DNA from: an uncultured Pelagibacteraceae bacterium
GTDB taxonomy: Bacteria; Pseudomonadota; Alphaproteobacteria; Pelagibacterales; Pelagibacteraceae
Direction of reading: 5' to 3'
NCBI GenBank assembly: GCA_902541285.1
Contig: CACBQD010000006.1
Coordinates: 32,001-72,190, forward strand
Length of the DNA stretch: 40,190 bases
Positions 34,872 to 40,190 of the stretch are shown here, one piece after another; the first letter of the stretch is position 1; the number at the start of each line of letters is the position of its first letter. The position numbers were made by a program, and so were the translations under genes. The notes beneath the pieces were generated by a model, which was not told the origin of the DNA, ran no database searches, and was given only the letters and a program-made list of their open reading frames with translations.

Positions 34872-35921
34872 ATGAATGAATATTACACTAGAGCGTGTAA
34901 TTTTTATTACGGAACAACATCAAAAACATACATTAAAAAAAAAAAATCTATTCCTCTCAACGGTTACAATAATATTTCTTTTGATAAATTAGAAATCATT
35001 AACAGAAAAAAAACTAAAATTATTAATCTTAGAGATATTAGCAAACTTCCAAACAAAATTAAAAATAAAGTTAATAGAGATTTAAAAAATATAAAAAAAA
35101 AGAAAACATTTAAAAAATTAAATTTATCCAACCTCCCAATTTTAATGGGTATAGTCAATTTAACACCAGATAGCTTTTCCGATGGTGGAAAATATAATAA
35201 AAAAAATTTAGCCAAAAATCACGTGAATAGCTTATTGTCAAATGGTGCAAAAATAATAGATGTTGGTGGAGAGTCTACTAGACCAGGTGCAAACGATATT
35301 CATCCAAGAAAAGAATGGGATAGAGTCAAATATATTTTAAAATTTTTAAAAAATAAAAAAAGTTTTATTTCATTAGATACTAGAAAAAGTTTTGTAATGG
35401 AGAAAGCTTCTAAAATGAAAATAGATCTTATAAATGATGTATCTGGACTAAGTTATGATCCTCATACTATAGATTATTTAAAAAAAACAAAAAAACCTTT
35501 TGTAATTCATCATATGAAAGGAACACCAAAAAATATGCAATTAAAACCATCATACAATAATGTATTACTTGAAATTTATGATTTTTTTGAAAATAAATTA
35601 AAATATTTAAGAAAGGCAGGCATTAAACACAATAATATTATATTAGATCCAGGCATCGGTTTTGGAAAAAATTTGAAACATAATATTACCATTTTAAAGA
35701 AAATTTCTATTTTTCATTCATTGGGCCTTCCTGTAATGTTAGGCTTGTCCAGAAAAAGATTTATTAGAGATATTTCAAAACAAAATGACACTAAAGATAG
35801 GGTAGGTGGAACTGTATCCTCATGTATTCAAGCATATTTACAAGGCGTCCAAATACTAAGAGTTCATGATGTTAAAGAAATTAATCAAGCATTTAAAGTT
35901 TTTAAAGAATTACAAAATTAA
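34872..35921 (+). CDS. folP: Dihydropteroate synthase with N-terminal extension
   Basis: This is a 349-residue protein. The catalytic TIM-barrel starts near residue 88 with MGIVNLTPDSFSDGG (92-106), then DVGGESTRPGA, SLDTRK, NDVSGL and DPGIGFGKN; these are the full DHPS set. It condenses p-aminobenzoate with dihydropterin pyrophosphate. About 88 residues precede the barrel; they are Lys/Asn-rich after a Tyr-rich start. Some alphaproteobacterial FolP proteins carry such an N-terminal part, whose role I do not know. It starts six bases after ftsH and ends two bases before glmM. Confidence 0.92.
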   Translation: MNEYYTRACNFYYGTTSKTYIKKKKSIPLNGYNNISFDKLEIINRKKTKIINLRDISKLPNKIKNKVNRDLKNIKKKKTFKKLNLSNLPILMGIVNLTPDSFSDGGKYNKKNLAKNHVNSLLSNGAKIIDVGGESTRPGANDIHPRKEWDRVKYILKFLKNKKSFISLDTRKSFVMEKASKMKIDLINDVSGLSYDPHTIDYLKKTKKPFVIHHMKGTPKNMQLKPSYNNVLLEIYDFFENKLKYLRKAGIKHNNIILDPGIGFGKNLKHNITILKKISIFHSLGLPVMLGLSRKRFIRDISKQNDTKDRVGGTVSSCIQAYLQGVQILRVHDVKEINQAFKVFKELQN

Positions 35922-35923
35922 AA

Positions 35924-37255
35924 ATGATTAAAAAATATTTTGGGACCGATGGTATCAGAGGAAAAGTTAATGATTCCAAAATAAATGGAGAAATGTTTTT
36001 TAAATTTGGCTTAGCAGCTGGTACATATTTTAAAAATTTAAAAAAAAGTAAACAAACAGCAATTATAGCAAAAGATACTAGATTATCAGGATATACCCTT
36101 GAACCAGCTTTAGTATCTGGATTGGCATCGGCAGGAATGCATATTTATACTTTGGGACCACTACCCACAAATGGGTTAGCAATGCTAACAAAAAAAATGA
36201 GAGCAAATATGGGTATTATGATTACTGCATCACATAATCCATATCATGATAATGGATTAAAGTTATTTGGACCCGATGGACTTAAATTATCTGATAGAAT
36301 TGAGAAGAAAATTGAAAAACTAATTGATTCTAAGATTACTAAAAATCTATCAAAACCAATAGAATTGGGGAGAGTTAAAAGATTAGAGAATGCTAACGAT
36401 AGTTATATTAAAATATTAAAACAAAATTTCCCACCCTCATTTAGTTTAAAAGGTATCAAAATTGCTTTAGATTGTGCCAACGGAGCTGGCTACAAAGCTG
36501 GTCCAGCTTTATTTAAATCATTGGGTGCTAAAGTATATGACACAGGCACATCTCCCAATGGTTTAAATATAAATCTCAAATCTGGATCTACTTATCCAAG
36601 TAAAATTTGTCAAATGACAAAAAAAAATAAAGCTCATATAGGTATTTCATTGGATGGCGATGCTGACAGAATAATTGTCTGTGATGAAAAAGGAAAGATT
36701 ATTGATGGAGATAAAATTCTTGCAATGTTAGGTGAGAGATGGAAAAGAAAAAAGATTTTAAAAGGAGGCGTCATCGGTACATTAATGTCAAATTATGGCT
36801 TAGAAAATTTTTTTAAAAGCAATGGAATTAAATTTTTAAGATCAGATGTGGGAGATAGATATGTAAAAGAAAAAATGAAAAAAAATAAATTTAATTTAGG
36901 GGGAGAACAATCTGGTCATATAATTCTTGGAAAGTTTGCGACAACTGGTGATGGGTTATTAGTCGCACTAGAAATCCTTTTCTCTTTAAGAAAAACAAAA
37001 AAAGCAAGTGACCTTTTTAACAAATTTAAACCCACCCCTCAAATGTTAGAGAATGTTGAAGTTAAAAATAAATCAATTATTAATACTCCAAAATGCAGAA
37101 AAGCAATTAACGAAGCAAATAAAATAATTAAAAACAGAGGTAGAATTTTAGTTAGAAAATCTGGCACTGAACCAAAAATAAGAATTATGAGCGAGTCACA
37201 GGATTCAAATTTAAATAAACTATGTGTTAATATAATTAAAAAATCTATTCAGTAA
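35924..37255 (+). CDS. glmM: Phosphoglucosamine mutase
   Basis: This is a 443-residue protein. It begins KYFGTDGIRG; the catalytic phosphoserine is S103 in TASHNPYHDNG; the metal loop DGDADR is in LDGDADRIIVCDE; GGEQSGHI and RKSGTEPKIRIM are the sugar- and phosphate-binding loops. It makes glucosamine-1-phosphate for peptidoglycan and lipid A. The folP-glmM order is widespread. Confidence 0.97.
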   Translation: MIKKYFGTDGIRGKVNDSKINGEMFFKFGLAAGTYFKNLKKSKQTAIIAKDTRLSGYTLEPALVSGLASAGMHIYTLGPLPTNGLAMLTKKMRANMGIMITASHNPYHDNGLKLFGPDGLKLSDRIEKKIEKLIDSKITKNLSKPIELGRVKRLENANDSYIKILKQNFPPSFSLKGIKIALDCANGAGYKAGPALFKSLGAKVYDTGTSPNGLNINLKSGSTYPSKICQMTKKNKAHIGISLDGDADRIIVCDEKGKIIDGDKILAMLGERWKRKKILKGGVIGTLMSNYGLENFFKSNGIKFLRSDVGDRYVKEKMKKNKFNLGGEQSGHIILGKFATTGDGLLVALEILFSLRKTKKASDLFNKFKPTPQMLENVEVKNKSIINTPKCRKAINEANKIIKNRGRILVRKSGTEPKIRIMSESQDSNLNKLCVNIIKKSIQ

Positions 37256-37256
37256 A

Positions 37257-38069
37257 TTGAAAATCAAATCTAAAATATTAATTATTGCAGGATCAGACTC
37301 CTCTGGAGGAGCGGGCATCCAAGCAGATATTAAATCAGTTACTTCTCTTGGCTCTTTCGCTATGACAGCAATAACAGCAGTTACAGCTCAGAATACCACT
37401 GGTGTAATGTCTATAATACCAGTGCGTAGTAAAGAAATTTCTAATCAAATTGAATTTACCTCAAAAGATATCAGGCCAGATTCAGTAAAGATAGGAATGC
37501 TGCATTCTACTGAGGTTATAAATTCAGTATTAAAATCAATAAAAAAATCAAAATTAAAAAAAATAATATTAGATCCTGTCATGGTGGCTAAAGGTGGAAC
37601 CAAGCTTATAGACAATAAAGCAATTTTAGTATTGAAAAAAAGGCTAATAAAAAAAGTTGATTTAATAACACCAAATATTCCTGAAGCAGAAATACTAACA
37701 AAAATAAAAATTCAATCTATAACTGATATGAAAAATGCAGCTAAAATATTATTAGATTTAGGTGCTAAGAATGTTTTAATTAAAGGTGGTCATTTAAGCT
37801 CTAAAAACTTAAAAGATATTTTTGTAAATAAAAAAGAAACTGCAATATTTGTTAATAAAAAAATTGATACAAAAAATACTCACGGAACTGGTTGTACATT
37901 ATCAAGTGCAATTGCAACATATCATGGATGTGGAAAAACTCTAAAGAAATCTTGTGAGTTAGCTATTAGATATGTAAACAATGCCATTAAAACAAGACCA
38001 AAATTTGGAAAAGGAAATGGACCAATTAACCATTTAAATAGTTTTACTATAGATAAGAAATTTAGATGA
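37257..38069 (+). CDS. thiD: Hydroxymethylpyrimidine/phosphomethylpyrimidine kinase
   Basis: This is a 270-residue ribokinase-fold protein, start TTG one base after glm[18 protein letters not shown] near 10-26, [18 protein letters not shown] and [13 protein letters not shown] are ThiD signatures. It phosphorylates HMP twice to HMP-PP, the substrate for ThiE found upstream in this window. Its stop overlaps the purA start (ATGA). Confidence 0.95.
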   Translation: MKIKSKILIIAGSDSSGGAGIQADIKSVTSLGSFAMTAITAVTAQNTTGVMSIIPVRSKEISNQIEFTSKDIRPDSVKIGMLHSTEVINSVLKSIKKSKLKKIILDPVMVAKGGTKLIDNKAILVLKKRLIKKVDLITPNIPEAEILTKIKIQSITDMKNAAKILLDLGAKNVLIKGGHLSSKNLKDIFVNKKETAIFVNKKIDTKNTHGTGCTLSSAIATYHGCGKTLKKSCELAIRYVNNAIKTRPKFGKGNGPINHLNSFTIDKKFR

Positions 38070-39358
38070 ATAATGTAGTTGTTGTTGGATCGCAGTGGGG
38101 AGATGAAGGAAAAGGTAAGATAGTTGATTGGTTATCAAGCGAAGCAGACGTAGTTGTTAGATTCCAAGGAGGACATAATGCCGGTCATACGTTAGTCATA
38201 GATGGTGTTACTTATAAACTGAGATTGTTACCATCTGGGATTGTCAGAAAAAATAAAATTTCTATTATAGGAAATGGAGTTGTAGTAGATCCATGGGCGC
38301 TGCTAGATGAAATCGAGGAAGCTAAATCTAAAGGTGTAGAAATCAATGAAAATAATCTGATTTTATCTGAGGCTGCCACACTAATTTTACCATTTCATAG
38401 AGAGATGGATGAAATAAGGGAGGACTCTGCTGGTAAATCAAAAATTGGAACTACAAGAAGAGGTATTGGTCCAGCATATGAAGACAAAGTAGGAAGAAGA
38501 TCAATAAGAGTAATGGACCTTGCATCCAAAAAAAATTTAGAAAATAGATTAGCTGTGGTTTTAGAACATCATAATGCTATCCGAAAGGGATTGGGGAAGC
38601 CAATATATGAAAAAGATAAACTAGTCGAGGACTTATTAAAAATAGCACCAAATATTTTAAAATATTCAGCTCCAGTTTGGAAAAAGATAGATCAATTTAA
38701 ATCAGAAAATAAAAAAATATTATTTGAGGGAGCTCAAGGAATATTACTTGATGTTGATCATGGAACATATCCATATGTAACTTCATCCAATACGGTTGCA
38801 GCTTCAGCAGCAACAGGATCTGGATGTGGTCCAAACTCAATAAATTATGTATTAGGAATTACAAAAGCATACACAACTAGGGTAGGCGAAGGACCTTTCC
38901 CAACAGAATTGACAGATGATATTGGTAATCATTTAGGTGAAAAGGGACATGAATTTGGAACTGTAACTAGTAGAAAAAGAAGATGTGGCTGGTTTGATGG
39001 AGTTCTAGTGAGACAAACTATAAAGATTTCAGGCATCAATGGTATAGCATTAACAAAATTAGATGTATTAGATGAACTTGATGAAATAAATCTTTGTGTA
39101 GCTTATGAGTTAAATGAAAAAAAAATAGATTATTTTCCTGCAGCTGTTGAAGATCAATTAAATGTTAAACCAGTTTATAAAAAACTTCAAGGTTGGAAAT
39201 CTAAAACCCAAGGTGTAAAAAAATTTGATGATTTACCTAATAATGCAAAAATTTATGTAAAAGCTATTGAAGAGTTCATTGAGACAAAAATATCCAGTAT
39301 TTCAACAAGCCCAGAGAGAAAAGATACAATTCTTTTAGTAGATCCGTTTATGGATTAA
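38066..39358 (+). CDS. purA: Adenylosuccinate synthetase
   Basis: This is a 430-residue protein with the glycine-rich [12 protein letters not shown] (12-23), [29 protein letters not shown] and [11 protein letters not shown]. It joins IMP and aspartate with GTP to make adenylosuccinate. It is the last gene of the rightward run and meets rpoH tail to tail with 11 bases between and no visible terminator. Confidence 0.98.
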   Translation: MNNVVVVGSQWGDEGKGKIVDWLSSEADVVVRFQGGHNAGHTLVIDGVTYKLRLLPSGIVRKNKISIIGNGVVVDPWALLDEIEEAKSKGVEINENNLILSEAATLILPFHREMDEIREDSAGKSKIGTTRRGIGPAYEDKVGRRSIRVMDLASKKNLENRLAVVLEHHNAIRKGLGKPIYEKDKLVEDLLKIAPNILKYSAPVWKKIDQFKSENKKILFEGAQGILLDVDHGTYPYVTSSNTVAASAATGSGCGPNSINYVLGITKAYTTRVGEGPFPTELTDDIGNHLGEKGHEFGTVTSRKRRCGWFDGVLVRQTIKISGINGIALTKLDVLDELDEINLCVAYELNEKKIDYFPAAVEDQLNVKPVYKKLQGWKSKTQGVKKFDDLPNNAKIYVKAIEEFIETKISSISTSPERKDTILLVDPFMD

Positions 39359-39369
39359 AAACAGCGGTA

Positions 39370-40190
39370 TCAATTTGCGGGCAGTAGGTTTTTTGATTTA
39401 GCAGAGTTAAGCATATGTTTTTGAAGTTTTTCAAATGCTTTATTTTCAATTTGTCTTATTCTTTCTCTACTTATTTTGAATTTTTTACTTAAATCTTCTA
39501 AAGTTATTGGATCATCTGTTAACCTCCTTGAGTAAAGGATTTCTTTTTCTCTTTCATTTAAAATTTTAATAGAATCTTGAAGAAGATCTTTTCGTTGCTC
39601 CATTTCTTCATTTTGGGCAAATTTAAGTTCTTGATCCATATCATTGTCCACAACCCAATCTTGCCATTCATCGCCGTCTTCTCCAATTGGTGCATTTAGT
39701 GACTGTTCTTTTCCTGAAAGCCTTCTATTCATAGATACCACTTCTTGCTCACTAACATCTAATCTATTTGCTATATCTTTCACGTGTTCATCACGTAAGT
39801 CACCCTCAGTTCTAGGTGCAATTTGATTTTTCAACTTCTTCAAGTTGAAAAAAAGTTTTTTTTGAGCTGTTGTAGTTCCAATTTTTACTAAGCTCCATGA
39901 TCTTAAAATATATTCTTGAATAGAAGCTTTAATCCACCACATTGCATAAGTTGCAAGTCTAAAACCTTTTTCTGGTTCAAATTTTTTAACAGCTTGCATT
40001 AAACCTACGTTACCTTCTGAAATCATTTCATTAAGAGGCAAACCATATCCTTTGTACCCCATTGCTATTTTAGCAACTAGTCTTAAATGACTTGTAACAA
40101 GCTTTTCAGCTGATTTAACATTTCCTGTAGTTTGCCAGTTTTTAGCAAGCATGTATTCTTCTTCTGCATCTAGCATAGGAAACTTTTTTA
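39370..40190 (-). CDS. rpoH: RNA polymerase sigma-32 factor RpoH (5' end cut by the window)
   Basis: The reading frame runs through base 40190, where KKFP precedes MLDAEEEYML, as in intact RpoH; the true start is outside. About 272 residues are visible. Region 2 has NVGLMQAVKKFEPEKGFRLATYAMWWIKASIQEYI; the region 4 helix-turn-helix has LEDLSKKFKISRERIRQIE. In region 2/3 an RSWSLVKIGTT segment is typical of the RpoH group. It directs transcription of heat-shock genes. FtsH, also in this window, is the protease known to degrade sigma-32 in E. coli. Confidence 0.95.
   Translation of the reverse strand, partial: KKFPMLDAEEEYMLAKNWQTTGNVKSAEKLVTSHLRLVAKIAMGYKGYGLPLNEMISEGNVGLMQAVKKFEPEKGFRLATYAMWWIKASIQEYILRSWSLVKIGTTTAQKKLFFNLKKLKNQIAPRTEGDLRDEHVKDIANRLDVSEQEVVSMNRRLSGKEQSLNAPIGEDGDEWQDWVVDNDMDQELKFAQNEEMEQRKDLLQDSIKILNEREKEILYSRRLTDDPITLEDLSKKFKISRERIRQIENKAFEKLQKHMLNSAKSKNLLPAN

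Noticed and set aside
1..40190. CRISPR arrays, transposons, integrases, prophage or defence genes
   Set aside because: I read through both strands and saw no regularly spaced repeats, no transposase or integrase motifs and no known defence proteins; poly-A and poly-T runs are compositional.

Overview
The window looks like a chromosomal segment of a SAR11 clade alphaproteobacterium (Pelagibacterales, 'Candidatus Pelagibacter'-like). Three things point there. The DNA is very AT-rich: one sampled line near base 1 is about 20% G+C, and one in ftsH about 43%. Coding is extremely dense, with many overlapping or abutting genes and no gene-free stretch over 300 bases. The gene order is alphaproteobacterial (rpsU-trcR-rpmE, tkt-gap-pgk-fba, yebC-ruvC-tolQRAB-pal-cpoB-tilS-ftsH-folP-glmM). 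A lone 5S rRNA gene at the edge of a surface-polysaccharide cluster matches the known SAR11 layout, in which a hypervariable region (HVR2) separates 23S from 5S rRNA. The 16S and 23S genes, if present, lie left of the window.

Region 1 (1-10379) is the polysaccharide island. It holds a left-truncated membrane protein, a WecA/MraY-type undecaprenyl-phosphate sugar-1-phosphate transferase, a GT4 and two GT2 glycosyltransferases, a NodU/CmcH-family carbamoyltransferase, a large multi-pass membrane protein, and gmd plus fcl for GDP-L-fucose. Strands are mixed and base composition is very low in G+C, as expected for an exchangeable cell-surface module.

Region 2 (10380-15115) starts with the orphan 5S gene, which has its own consensus-like promoter. 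Next come a sugar-nucleotide epimerase, rpmJ (Cys-free L36), a 36-residue membrane peptide resembling aa3 oxidase subunit IV, the three-gene proton-translocating transhydrogenase pntAA-pntAB-pntB, and a small transaldolase.

Region 3 (15117-23348, minus strand) is a near-continuous run read leftward: tkt, gap, pgk, class I fba, thiE, efp, suhB, rpmE, trcR, rpsU, and the initiator tRNA. It joins central carbon metabolism to translation genes. The GAPDH carries residues at the cofactor site that suggest NADP rather than NAD use. The initiator tRNA departs from the usual three-GC anticodon-stem signature.

Region 4 (23401-39358, plus strand) is a second long run. It contains a coiled-coil protein and zapA (division), 5-formyl-THF cyclo-ligase, a YmdB phosphodiesterase, yebC, a phage/organelle-like RuvC, the Tol-Pal system with cpoB, tilS, ftsH, folP, glmM, thiD and purA. 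The usual ruvA, ruvB and ybgC between ruvC and tolQ are absent. At the right edge rpoH (sigma-32) is read leftward and is cut by the window end.

I found no CRISPR array, transposase, integrase, prophage or recognisable defence system. The most notable points are the orphan 5S/HVR2 junction, the RuvC replacement, the GAPDH cofactor-site residues and the unusual initiator tRNA.
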